Source of the DNA: Actinomycetospora callitridis
GTDB lineage: Bacteria > Actinomycetota > Actinomycetes > Mycobacteriales > Pseudonocardiaceae
Direction: 5' to 3'
Length of the DNA: 64,000 nucleotides
NCBI RefSeq assembly: GCF_028737265.1
Contig: NZ_JAQZAK010000004.1
Coordinates: 124,001-188,000 of the forward strand
Below the pieces are notes generated by a model. That model was not told the DNA's origin, made no database searches, and worked only from the letters and a program-made list of their open reading frames with translations. Positions 7,292 through 15,401 of this stretch are shown here, piece after piece. The first letter of the stretch is position 1; each line of letters begins with the position of its first letter. The position numbers were made by a program, and so were the translations under genes.

Positions 7292-8851
7292 ATGACGACG
7301 GGGTCCATCACCGGCCGGGGCATGACCCTCAGCGACATCCTGGCCCGCTGGTCACGGGTGACGCCGGAGGCGGAGTTCCTCGTCGACGCCACCACCGGCG
7401 AGCGCCGGACGTACGCCCGGTCCCACGACCGGGTCACCCGACTGGCCAACACCCTGACCGGCGAGGGCGTCGTCCCCGGCGACCGGGTCGCGGTGCTGGG
7501 GCTCAACGGCGTCGACCTGCTCGAGTCCTACATCGCCGTCCTGCGCGCGGGCGCGATCTGCGTGCCGGTCAACTTCCGCCTCGTGCCCGAGGAGGTCGCC
7601 TACGCACTGGTCGACTCCGGCGCGGTGGTCGCCGTGGCCGACACGGCGACCGCGGGCCTGATGGCCGCGGCCCGCGACGGGGCGCCCGCGGTCCGCCGGA
7701 CGATCACCATCGGCGGCGACCTCGAGGACGTCCTCGCCGCCGCCGACCCAACCTACCGCGAGCTCCCCGTCCCGGACGACGCCACCGCGTTCATCATGTA
7801 CACCTCCGGCACCACCGGAGCGCCCAAGGGCGCGATGCTCACCCACCGCAACCTGTACCTGCACGCGGTCTCGTCGACCATGCACCTCGGCGGGCCCGGC
7901 GGGCCGAGCGTCTGGCTCTCCGGGACGCCGTTGTTCCACATCGCGGGCGTCGCGGGCTTCCTGCCGTCGCTGTTCGCGGGCGGGACCACGGTCATCCCGC
8001 CGTCGGGCGGGTTCGACCCCGAGGAGGCGCTCGCGGTCCTGGAGCGCGAGCGCGTCACGTCGTGCTTCTTCGTGCCCGCGCAGTGGGCGGCGATCTGCGA
8101 GCGGGTGCACGCGCGGGAGCGCGACCTCTCGGCCCTGCGCAAGTGCGGGTGGGGCGCGGCCCCGGCCTCGACCGGCCTGCTGCGCACGCTGAGCGCGAGC
8201 TTCCCGGACGCCGAGATCGTGAGCTCGTTCGGCCAGACCGAGTGCAGCCCCGTCACCACCACCCTGCGCGGGCAGGACGCGGTCCGGAAGATCGGCTCGG
8301 TCGGGACACCGATGATCAATGTCGAGGTCCGGGTGGTGGACGACGACATGAACGACGTCGCGCCGGGCGAGGTCGGCGAGATCGTGTACCGCGGGCCCCT
8401 GGTGATGAGCGGCTACTGGAACAAGCCCGCCGAGACCGCCGAGGCCTTCCGGGGCGGGTGGTTCCACTCGGGCGACCTGGTCCGGCAGGACCCCGAGGGC
8501 TACTACTACGTCGTCGACCGCAAGAAAGACATGATCATCTCGGGCGGCGAGAACATCTACTGCGCCGAGGTCGAGAACGTCCTCGCCGCGCACCCGCAGG
8601 TCGCCGACGTCGCCCTCATCGGCGTCGCGGACGAGAGGTGGGGCGAGACCCCGCTCGCGGTGGTGGTGCCGGCGGACCCCGCCGATCCCCCGACGCTCGC
8701 CGCGCTCGAGGACCACTGCCTCGCCCACCTCGCCCGGTACAAGCGCCCGCGCCGACTCGCGGTGGTCGACGCCCTGCCGCGCAACGCGACCGGGAAGGTG
8801 CAGAAGACGGTGCTGCGGGAGCAGGCCCTGACGGGGTCGCTCGTGCCCTGA
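7292..8851 (+). CDS. Fatty-acid/acyl-CoA ligase, class I adenylate-forming
   Basis: 519 residues from ATG 7292. The enzyme activates a carboxylic acid with ATP and couples it to CoA. Motifs in order: the P-loop MYTSGTTGAPKGAM near residue 168, SSFGQTECSP near 313, the hinge GWFHSGDLVRQDPEGYYYVVDRKKD near 390-410, SGGENIY, and the catalytic Lys in RNATGKVQKT near the C-terminus. Length fits medium/long-chain acyl-CoA synthetases. It is divergent from larE with 45 bp between starts. The substrate is not predictable; cyclohexanecarboxylate- or fatty-acid-type substrates are common for relatives. Confidence 0.88.
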   Translation: MTTGSITGRGMTLSDILARWSRVTPEAEFLVDATTGERRTYARSHDRVTRLANTLTGEGVVPGDRVAVLGLNGVDLLESYIAVLRAGAICVPVNFRLVPEEVAYALVDSGAVVAVADTATAGLMAAARDGAPAVRRTITIGGDLEDVLAAADPTYRELPVPDDATAFIMYTSGTTGAPKGAMLTHRNLYLHAVSSTMHLGGPGGPSVWLSGTPLFHIAGVAGFLPSLFAGGTTVIPPSGGFDPEEALAVLERERVTSCFFVPAQWAAICERVHARERDLSALRKCGWGAAPASTGLLRTLSASFPDAEIVSSFGQTECSPVTTTLRGQDAVRKIGSVGTPMINVEVRVVDDDMNDVAPGEVGEIVYRGPLVMSGYWNKPAETAEAFRGGWFHSGDLVRQDPEGYYYVVDRKKDMIISGGENIYCAEVENVLAAHPQVADVALIGVADERWGETPLAVVVPADPADPPTLAALEDHCLAHLARYKRPRRLAVVDALPRNATGKVQKTVLREQALTGSLVP

Positions 8852-8879
8852 CGACCGGGGTGGGGCCGACCTCTCCGGC

Positions 8880-9578
8880 TCAGCCCTCCGCCGTCGGCGT
8901 CGATTCCCCGACCAGCCACCGGGCGACGTCCACGAGCTTGATGTTGGTGTCCTGCGAGCTGCGCACGAGTCGTTGGAACGCCTCGTCCTCGCCGACGCCG
9001 AAGCGCTCGATCAGGATGCCCTTGGCGGTGCCGATGACGTCCCGGGACGCCACGGCGCGATCGAGCTGCGCCGCCCGCTGCGCGCCACGGAGCGCGAGTC
9101 CGGCCTGGTTCGCGAACAGCGAGCCGAAGATGCGGTCCTCCTCGGCGAAGGCGTTCGCCCGCCGGCTGAACAGGTTGAGCGACGCGGCGCTCCGGCCCTC
9201 GCTGTACAGCTGGAACGACAGTGAGCTGTGGACGTCGAGGTCGAGGGCCCGCCGGGCGAAGTGGGGCCAGCGGTCGAGATGGTCGGCGAAGTCGTCGACG
9301 ACGACCAGCTCCTGGTCGTAGATGGAGTCCACACAGGGGCCCTCGGTGTGGTCGGCCTGCACCTGGTCGAGCTCGTTGACCACCGCGTCCGTCGTCGCCG
9401 GCGACGTGATCGTCCCGCGGCCCTCGAGCAGGAGCACGCCCGCCAGGTCGGTGGCCGGCGACGTGTCGACGGCGGCGGAGAGCACCAGCGCCAGCGTGTC
9501 CTCGATGCTCGAGGCCACGGCGAACCGGCGCCCCGTGCTCAGGAAGTCGCGCAGGCGTGCGTCGTCCTCGGCGAACAC
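8880..9578 (-). CDS. GAF-ANTAR RNA-binding regulator
   Basis: 232 residues. An N-terminal GAF sensor domain (about residues 15-165) is followed by a C-terminal ANTAR helix bundle (about 170-225) containing RDVIGTAKGILIERFGVGEDEAFQRL, the usual A-K-G-I-L-x-x-R core. ANTAR proteins bind tandem hairpins in nascent RNA and prevent transcription termination; such GAF-ANTAR pairs are abundant in actinobacteria. No membrane segment. It converges on the acyl-CoA ligase. The target RNAs and the GAF ligand cannot be inferred here. Confidence 0.85.
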   Translation of the reverse strand: MFAEDDARLRDFLSTGRRFAVASSIEDTLALVLSAAVDTSPATDLAGVLLLEGRGTITSPATTDAVVNELDQVQADHTEGPCVDSIYDQELVVVDDFADHLDRWPHFARRALDLDVHSSLSFQLYSEGRSAASLNLFSRRANAFAEEDRIFGSLFANQAGLALRGAQRAAQLDRAVASRDVIGTAKGILIERFGVGEDEAFQRLVRSSQDTNIKLVDVARWLVGESTPTAEG

Positions 9579-9617
9579 CGAATCTCCTCGTCCACGGGGT
9601 ACTGGCGGATCCCGACC

Positions 9618-9908
9618 CTAATCGTCGGGGTCCTCCCCACCGTCCGGAGCCCGGTTCACCGGCCTCCGGGACCGCCCCTGGCTGCCCGCCCGCGCGACGA
9701 GGTCGTCCAGGAGCCGGTAGACGTTCCGGCGACAGCATCCGCCCGCGCACCCGCGTGCCGGGACGATCGCGGCCACGAGGATCCCGACGTCGAGGTCGAC
9801 GACCCGCACCGCCGACGGCAGGAGCCGGGCCGTCCCGGGGTCCGCGTCGAAGACCCCGACGGCCGCCATCCCGGCCTCGGGGTGGAGACAGACACGCACG
9901 ATCAGCAT
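9618..9908 (-). CDS. Hypothetical protein
   Basis: 96-residue frame beginning at ATG 9908. The middle segment is hydrophobic (VVDLDVGILVAAIVPA) followed by a CAGGCC cysteine cluster, and the tail is polar. No family is recognised. It lies between the GAF-ANTAR gene and the PEBP gene on the same strand. It could be a small regulatory or membrane-associated protein, or a chance frame in GC-rich DNA. Confidence 0.4.
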   Translation of the reverse strand: MLIVRVCLHPEAGMAAVGVFDADPGTARLLPSAVRVVDLDVGILVAAIVPARGCAGGCCRRNVYRLLDDLVARAGSQGRSRRPVNRAPDGGEDPDD

Positions 9909-9942
9909 TCGCCGGCATCCCGGTGGACGGAGGAGCGCGCGC

Positions 9943-9978
9943 GGTCCGCGGCCACGGGAGGACCCGTGGCGGCGGACC
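9943..9978 (-). terminator. Strong stem-loop after the PEBP gene
   Basis: GGTCCGCGGCCACGGG (9943-9958) pairs with CCCGTGGCGGCGGACC (9963-9978) over 16 bp with one mismatch and an AGGA loop. It lies 27 bp downstream of the PEBP stop codon on the minus strand. There is no T-run, as is common for terminators in high-GC actinobacteria. Confidence 0.6.
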
Positions 9979-10004
9979 AGCGCTCGTGAACGGTCAGCGC
10001 TCGG

Positions 10005-10559
10005 TCAGCGCTCGTAGACGGCCGTGATGGTCGCCCGGGCCAGGGTGTGGCTGAACAGGTTGAACCCGAGATAGGCCGGGCTGGCGCCCCGCGGGATGCC
10101 CAGCCTCGGCACGTCGACCGCGTGGACGACGAAGTAGTAGTGGTGCACCCCGTGGCCCTCGGGCGGTGCGGCCCCGAGGTACTGGTGGATGCCGGCGTCG
10201 TTCGGGAGCACGATCGCCCCCTGCGGCAGCCGGGACCCGTCCGGATCGCCCGCACCCGCGACGAGCGAGGTGACGTCGGCCGGGATGTCGGCCACGGCCC
10301 AGTGCCAGAAGCCGCTGGCGGTGGGCGCGTCGGGGTCGTAGCAGGTGACCGCGAAGCTGCGCGTGGCCGTGGGGAAGCCCTGCCAGGCCAGCTGCGGGGA
10401 CCGGTCCTCCCCGCCGGGCACGCCCATGATCCCGCTGGTGTGCGGCGGGGCCAGGGGTGTGCCGTCGGCGACGTCGGTGCTGGTCAGCGTGAACGTGGCG
10501 ACCTGCGGGAGGAAGTCGTAGGGGTCGGGCGGAGCGACGGGCGGTGCGGCTGTGGACAC
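10005..10559 (-). CDS. YbhB/YbcL-type PEBP family protein
   Basis: 184 residues from GTG 10559, preceded by GGAG 6 nt upstream. This is a phosphatidylethanolamine-binding-protein fold member (bacterial Raf-kinase-inhibitor-like). It shows the ligand pocket motifs: [24 protein letters not shown] (the D-P-D-A-P block) and the [11 protein letters not shown] strand. The role of bacterial members is unknown; small-molecule binding is likely. No signal peptide, so probably cytoplasmic. It follows the GMC oxidoreductase gene by 23 bp and probably shares its transcript. Confidence 0.85.
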   Translation of the reverse strand: MSTAAPPVAPPDPYDFLPQVATFTLTSTDVADGTPLAPPHTSGIMGVPGGEDRSPQLAWQGFPTATRSFAVTCYDPDAPTASGFWHWAVADIPADVTSLVAGAGDPDGSRLPQGAIVLPNDAGIHQYLGAAPPEGHGVHHYYFVVHAVDVPRLGIPRGASPAYLGFNLFSHTLARATITAVYER

Positions 10560-10582
10560 AGGGGTCTCCGTGGTGTCTCGGG

Positions 10583-12151
10583 CTAGGTGAGGGTCTTGTG
10601 GAGCTCGGTGGCGATGTACTCCGCCTGGCGCGTCGCGAGCGCGACGATCGTCAGGGTCGGGTTCGCCGCGGCGCCGGTGGTGAAGACGCTGCCGTCCGAG
10701 ATGAACAGGTTCGGCACGTCGTGGGCCCGCCCGAAGCGGTCGACGACGCCGTCGCGGGGCCGCTGGCTCATGCGGCAGGTCCCGAGGTTGTGCGTCGACG
10801 GGTAGGGCGGCGTCTCGATCGTCTTCTGCGCGCCGACGGCGTTGTACACCGCGGCGCCCTGGCGCTGCCCGTGGCGGCGCATGGCGACGTCGTTGGGGTG
10901 GTCGTCGAAGTGGACGTTGGCCACCGGCAGCCCGTGCTGGTCGACGGTCTCGCCGGACAGCGAGACGCGGTTGTCCGCGCGGGGCATGTCCTCGCCGATG
11001 ATCCACATGCCGGCGGTGTTGCGGTAGCCGTCGAGCAGCTCGGTGACCGGCTCGCCCCAGCGTCCCGGCGCGATGAACTTCGCGAGGAAGGCCGGCCCGA
11101 GGGAGATCGTCTCCATGTAGTAGCCGCCGACGAAGCCGCGGTCGGTGTCGAGGCGCGACTCGTCGGCGATCACCCCGGCCATCGTCTCGCCCCGCCACAT
11201 CTTCACCGGCTTGTCGAACTGGCCCCAGACGGTGCCGGTGGTGTGGCGCATGTAGTTCCGGCCGACCTGCCCCGAGGAGTTGGCCAGCCCGTCCGGGTGC
11301 TGGGCCGACCCCGAGAGCAGCAGGAGCCGCGGTGTCTCGATGGAGTTGCCGGCCACGCAGACGACGGCGGCACGCTGGCGGCGCAGCGTCCCGTTGCGGT
11401 CGACGTAGAGCACGCCGGTGGCGCGGCCCGTCGCGTCGTGCTCGATCTGCGCGACGTGGCTGTCGGGACGCAGGTCGAGGTTGCCCGTCTTCTCGGCCTT
11501 CGGCAGCTCGGCGACCAGCGTCGACCACTTCGAGCCGTTCTTGTCGCCCTGGAAGTTGAAGCCGTCCTGGATGCTGGCCGGGCGGCCGTCGTAGGGCTCG
11601 GCGTTGGTCGCGTACGGCCCGGTCGAGTAGTACCGGTAGCCGAGCTTCTCGGCGCCGTTGGCGAAGACCTTGTAGTTGTTGTTCGCGGGCAGCGGCGGGC
11701 GGCCGTGGCGATGGGTGACCCCCATCTTGATCTCGGCCTTGTCGTAGTACGGCGCGAGCTCCGAGAGCGCGATCGGCCAGTCGAGCAGGCTGGCGCCGTC
11801 GAGGTCGCCGTAGGTCGAGCGCGCGGCGAACTCGTGGGCCTTGAAGCGGGGGCAGGCGCCGGCCCAGTGGGTCGTGGTGCCGCCGACGGCCTTGACCAGC
11901 CACGCGGGCAGGCCGGGGAAGTCGGTGGCCACCTGCCAGCTGCCCGACGTGGTGCGCGGGTCGCTCCACGCCATCTGCCCGAACGCGGGCCACTCGTCCT
12001 GGTGGTAGTCCTCGCCGGTGAGGTGCGGCCCGGCCTCCAGGACGACGGTCTTGAACCCCCGCTGGCAGAGCTCGTTGGCCACCGTGCCGCCGCCGGCACC
12101 GGAGCCGACCACCACCACGACGTCGGAGTCGTCGTACTCGAAGCGCGTCAT
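10583..12151 (-). CDS. GMC family FAD-dependent oxidoreductase
   Basis: 522 residues from ATG 12151. The N-terminal Rossmann motif [17 protein letters not shown] and the following acidic VVLEAG bind FAD. The C-terminal block THNLGTCRM with [18 protein letters not shown] supplies the His/Asn pair typical of GMC enzymes. These enzymes oxidise alcohols, sugars or sterols. It overlaps the small-subunit gene upstream by 4 bp (ATGA), so the two are probably a complex resembling the membrane gluconate/sorbitol dehydrogenases. No Tat signal is visible on this subunit. The regulator just upstream (12678-14159) may control both. The substrate is unknown. Confidence 0.88.
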   Translation of the reverse strand: MTRFEYDDSDVVVVVGSGAGGGTVANELCQRGFKTVVLEAGPHLTGEDYHQDEWPAFGQMAWSDPRTTSGSWQVATDFPGLPAWLVKAVGGTTTHWAGACPRFKAHEFAARSTYGDLDGASLLDWPIALSELAPYYDKAEIKMGVTHRHGRPPLPANNNYKVFANGAEKLGYRYYSTGPYATNAEPYDGRPASIQDGFNFQGDKNGSKWSTLVAELPKAEKTGNLDLRPDSHVAQIEHDATGRATGVLYVDRNGTLRRQRAAVVCVAGNSIETPRLLLLSGSAQHPDGLANSSGQVGRNYMRHTTGTVWGQFDKPVKMWRGETMAGVIADESRLDTDRGFVGGYYMETISLGPAFLAKFIAPGRWGEPVTELLDGYRNTAGMWIIGEDMPRADNRVSLSGETVDQHGLPVANVHFDDHPNDVAMRRHGQRQGAAVYNAVGAQKTIETPPYPSTHNLGTCRMSQRPRDGVVDRFGRAHDVPNLFISDGSVFTTGAAANPTLTIVALATRQAEYIATELHKTLT

Positions 12152-12588
12152 GCCGTCATCTCCTCCTCGTGCTCGATGCGGGGGTCGGGGAGCCAGTCGA
12201 GGTCGTCGAAGCCCCGGTGGAGGTAGCCGCCCTTGTCGAACGACGGACCCTCGTAACCCAGCAGCTCCCACACCTCGGGGTCGCTGTAGAGGGTCACGAC
12301 CACGCTGTCGACGATGGCGGTGAGGAACGGCGTGCCGTCCGCCCCGCGCAGCACCGCGGCCGCGACGTCGGCGTCGAGCTCGGCGAACGGGACGTCACGC
12401 TGGGCGTCGAGGTCGGTGAGACCCTGCATCAGCTGCGCGAGGAACCGCGGGTCCTTGCCCGCCTGGTCGATCACCGCGTCGGCAGCGCGTTCGTAGGGGC
12501 CGCGGGGGAACGTGCGGTGCGGGAATGCCGCGTACACCACGTTCACCAATGTCTGGCGATGCTGGGCGGTCAACAATGTACTTCCCAT
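12148..12588 (-). CDS. Gluconate 2-dehydrogenase subunit 3-like protein
   Basis: 146 residues from ATG 12588. The architecture is a small alpha-helical protein of the gluconate 2-dehydrogenase subunit 3 family, which partners GMC flavoproteins: [19 protein letters not shown] at the N-terminus and [22 protein letters not shown] near the end. Classical members carry a Tat signal; none is visible here, so the complex may be cytoplasmic. The gene overlaps the GMC gene by 4 bp and lies 89 bp downstream of the regulator gene. Confidence 0.75.
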   Translation of the reverse strand: MGSTLLTAQHRQTLVNVVYAAFPHRTFPRGPYERAADAVIDQAGKDPRFLAQLMQGLTDLDAQRDVPFAELDADVAAAVLRGADGTPFLTAIVDSVVVTLYSDPEVWELLGYEGPSFDKGGYLHRGFDDLDWLPDPRIEHEEEMTA

Positions 12589-12677
12589 CGCGCACCTCTC
12601 TCTGTGGTCTGGGGAAATGAGGGCAGGACTGTTCGCCCGGCGTCCCCTCGGGGGACGTCGGTGGGTTTGTGTGCGTG

Positions 12678-14159
12678 CTACTGGTCCGCGACCGCGGGCG
12701 CCCGGATGCCGTACTTCGCGATGCGTCGGTAGATGGTGGAACGGCTCATGCCGAGCGATTCGGCGGCGCCGGCGGCGGTGGCCCCCGGCTCGGAGAGGGC
12801 GCGGACGATCTCGTCGCGCTCGAGGGTCTCCATGCGCGTGAGCTTGTGGTGGGCGCCGGTGAAGACCTCGGGCGGGAGATCGCGCACGGAGACGAGGTCG
12901 GTGCGCGCCACGGCCTGCCGGACGACCTCGCGCAGCTGCGTGACGTTGCCCGGCCAGTGGTAGGTCTCGAGGACGTGCTGGGCGTCGGCCGCGAACCGGA
13001 CCGCGCGTCCGCGGGCCTCGCGCGCGAACCAGGACGCCAGCGGCACGACGTCGCCGGGACGGTGCCGCAGCGCGGGGAGCTCGACCACCGTGCCGACCGC
13101 CGCCCGCAGCCCGTCGGGCACGTCGGCGAGGTCGTGGGCCGTGACCGACAGCCCGGGGGCGCCCTCGAGCCCGGCCACGAGGTCGGCCAGGTCGGTGCCC
13201 GCCCAGGCCGGGAGCTGGTCGACGCCGGAGACGATGACGCTGGTCCCGGGCTTGCCGAGCTCCGGCGACCACAGCGCCAGCCACGACGCCACGCCCTCGG
13301 GGTCCGGCGGACGGGCGTGCAGCACGCGCCGGCCGCGGTGGGTGCGCGCGTGCGCCCCGCCCAGCAGCGCGCCCTTGCCGACGCCGGGCTCGCCCACGAC
13401 CGCGACGCCCTCGCCCGAGCGCAGGGCCGCCCGCACGACGTCCATCGCCGCGCACCACTCGACGCCCAGATCCTCGAGGCACGGCGCGCTGTCGTCGTCG
13501 ACCGCGGTGCGCACGCGGACCACCCGGCCCCGGGTGGCCGGCCGCGTCTCCCGGCCGCGACCGCGCGCGAGCATCAGCGCCTCGGTGGTGCGGGCCGCGG
13601 TCTGCGCCAGCGCGAGCAGCAGGTTGTACGACTGCTGCGACCAGGTCGTGAGGTTGACGGCGCCGACCATCGCGCCGGTGACCGGGTCGGCCACCGGCAC
13701 CGCGGCGCACGTGTAGCCCCAGAGGCTCGTCGAGTAGTGCTGGTCGGCGCGGACGAGCGTCGGGACGCGGTCGGCGAGTGCCAGCCCGAGCCCCGTGGTG
13801 CCGGTCTTGCGCTCCGAGAAGTCGAACCCGGGCGCCAGGCGCACGTCGTCGAGGGCCTGCAGCAGGAACCGGTCGCTGCACACCCGGTTCAGCACCAGGC
13901 CGTCGGGATCGGTGAGCATGAGGCTCACCGGTTCGTCGGCGAGCGTCTGGTGCAGTTCCGTGAGGACCTGGTGGCCCGATTCGTAGAACAGGGAACGGTC
14001 GTCGACGTCCCCGACGAACGCCGGATTCACCGCGTCGAGCGGCACCGCGTAATCGGCACTGCGTTTCCACGACGAGACGAGACGGCGCGGGAGCACGGCG
14101 GGATCGCGATCACGCGACAGCGCGAGCTGCTCGCGTTCACACAGATCCGCCCGGTGCAT
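12678..14159 (-). CDS. Sigma-54-activator-like (AcoR/MimR type) transcriptional regulator
   Basis: 493 residues from ATG 14159, which has AGGGAG 5 nt upstream; ATG 14177 is an in-frame alternative. An N-terminal GAF-like sensor (about residues 60-200) is followed by an AAA+-derived domain with a Walker A-like GEPGVGKGALL, and by a C-terminal Fis helix-turn-helix (SLGMSRSTIYRRIAKYG). The L1 loop GAFTGA that contacts sigma-54 is missing, and Walker B appears as VIVSGVDQL without a D-E pair. Actinobacteria generally lack sigma-54, and MimR-like proteins control propane and alcohol oxidation in mycobacteria. The downstream GMC operon on the same strand is the likely target. Confidence 0.82.
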   Translation of the reverse strand: MHRADLCEREQLALSRDRDPAVLPRRLVSSWKRSADYAVPLDAVNPAFVGDVDDRSLFYESGHQVLTELHQTLADEPVSLMLTDPDGLVLNRVCSDRFLLQALDDVRLAPGFDFSERKTGTTGLGLALADRVPTLVRADQHYSTSLWGYTCAAVPVADPVTGAMVGAVNLTTWSQQSYNLLLALAQTAARTTEALMLARGRGRETRPATRGRVVRVRTAVDDDSAPCLEDLGVEWCAAMDVVRAALRSGEGVAVVGEPGVGKGALLGGAHARTHRGRRVLHARPPDPEGVASWLALWSPELGKPGTSVIVSGVDQLPAWAGTDLADLVAGLEGAPGLSVTAHDLADVPDGLRAAVGTVVELPALRHRPGDVVPLASWFAREARGRAVRFAADAQHVLETYHWPGNVTQLREVVRQAVARTDLVSVRDLPPEVFTGAHHKLTRMETLERDEIVRALSEPGATAAGAAESLGMSRSTIYRRIAKYGIRAPAVADQ

Positions 14160-14294
14160 CTCGACTCCCTCACGCATCGTCGCGCCCCGCTCGCCATCGA
14201 CTGTGGCAGGAACGACGGAGGAGGGAAGGGGCTCCGAGTGTCAACCTGAGACGGCCCGCCGCACTGCGGGAGACGTCGGCGGTCCTCGGCGGCA

Positions 14295-14313
14295 TGAGGT
14301 GAGGCTAACCTCA
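14295..14313. promoter_or_regulatory. IdeR/DtxR-like iron box
   Basis: TGAGGTGAGGCTAACCTCA is a near-palindrome that matches the DtxR/IdeR consensus TTAGGTTAGGCTAACCTAA at 16 of 19 positions. It lies 136 bp upstream of the regulator start (14159) and 29 bp beyond the stop of the LLM gene. Iron-dependent control of the regulator is possible. Confidence 0.45.
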
Positions 14314-14341
14314 CATCACGCCGCCGGGGTACCCCCTCGTC

Positions 14342-15334
14342 TCAGGACGACGTCGCGGCCTCCAGGAACCGCTCCAGCTCGCGACGGGTGTCGGAGCCGC
14401 AGGGCTGGAAGACCACCTCGGTGACGCCCTGCTCGCCGAGCTCGTCGAGACGGCGCTTGACCTCGTCGCCGGTCCCGGTGATCGTCGCGTCGCGCAGCAT
14501 CGAGTGGCCGCCCGCGGCCCAGGCCGCCTCGTCCGCGGCGTTGAGCTCCACGCAGTGGCCCGAGTGGACCGCGAGGTGCCGCTCGCCCTCGGGGGCGGAC
14601 TCCACGACGTCCATCCACGCGTCGCCGCCGGGGAGCCCGCGCACGGCGTCGGGACCGCCGAACTCGTAGGCGCCGTGGTAGGCCAGCGCCCATCCCGGGC
14701 CGGCGGCCTCCCGGACGTGCGCGGAGTCAGCACCCTCCGACTCGTCGAGCACCGTGCCCCACAGCAGATAGGGCACCCACGAGTACTCGCCGAGGAAGTC
14801 GGGCACCTGCAGCGTCGCGTAGAGGCCGTCGCCGAGCTCCCGCGCGACCGCGTTGCCCTTCGGCCCGAGCGCGCCGACGAGGATCGGGACCTCCACGGGC
14901 CGCGCCGGCGCGTGGCCGTCCGGGTGCAGCATCTGCATCCGGGTGCCCTCCCACTCGACGACCTCGCCGCGCAGCAGGTCGCGGTAGGCGCGGATGTAGG
15001 CGTCCATGAACTTCCAGGTGATCGCCCCGTAGCCCATCGCGCGGCGTCCGGTGAAGCCGGTGCCGAAGGCGACCGCGACGCGGCCGGGCGCGAGGTCGAC
15101 GAGCGTGGCCGTGGCCGCGGCGTTGACCATCGGATGGCGCAGGCTCGGGATCAGGACGCCCGGGCCGATCCCGATCCGTTCGGTGCGCTGCGCGGCCAGC
15201 GCGAGCGTCATCCAGACGTCGGGGCTCTGCTGGGGGGTGTCGTAGACCCAGGCGCGGGCGTAGCCGAGGGACTCGGCGAGGGCGATGTCGTCGGGCGAGC
15301 TCAGGGCGGTCGGGAAGGCGCAGGACACGTCCAC
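14342..15334 (-). CDS. LLM class flavin-dependent oxidoreductase
   Basis: 330 residues from GTG 15334, preceded by GGAGG 5 nt upstream. Luciferase-like (beta/alpha)8 barrel, probably F420- or FMN-dependent. Family features include the N-terminal AESLGYARAWVYD, RIGIGPGVLIPSLRHP, and PVEVPILVGALGPKGNAVARELGDG, followed by a C-terminal GTGDEVKRRLDELGEQGVTEVVF helix block. It lies 67 bp downstream of the hutH-like gene on the same strand and may be the last gene of the hut transcript, although no histidine-pathway role is known for this family. The substrate is unknown. Confidence 0.85.
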   Translation of the reverse strand: MDVSCAFPTALSSPDDIALAESLGYARAWVYDTPQQSPDVWMTLALAAQRTERIGIGPGVLIPSLRHPMVNAAATATLVDLAPGRVAVAFGTGFTGRRAMGYGAITWKFMDAYIRAYRDLLRGEVVEWEGTRMQMLHPDGHAPARPVEVPILVGALGPKGNAVARELGDGLYATLQVPDFLGEYSWVPYLLWGTVLDESEGADSAHVREAAGPGWALAYHGAYEFGGPDAVRGLPGGDAWMDVVESAPEGERHLAVHSGHCVELNAADEAAWAAGGHSMLRDATITGTGDEVKRRLDELGEQGVTEVVFQPCGSDTRRELERFLEAATSS

Positions 15335-15401
15335 GGGTCCTCCAGTGATCAGGGGGACTCGCGATCCGACCACGCGCGGGGCGCCCGGTCCAGCACTCCT
15401 C

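Noticed and set aside
10005..11993. 662-codon frame covering the GMC gene
   Set aside because: Only the last 184 codons (PEBP) are gene-like; the upstream part is the GMC gene read in the wrong frame.
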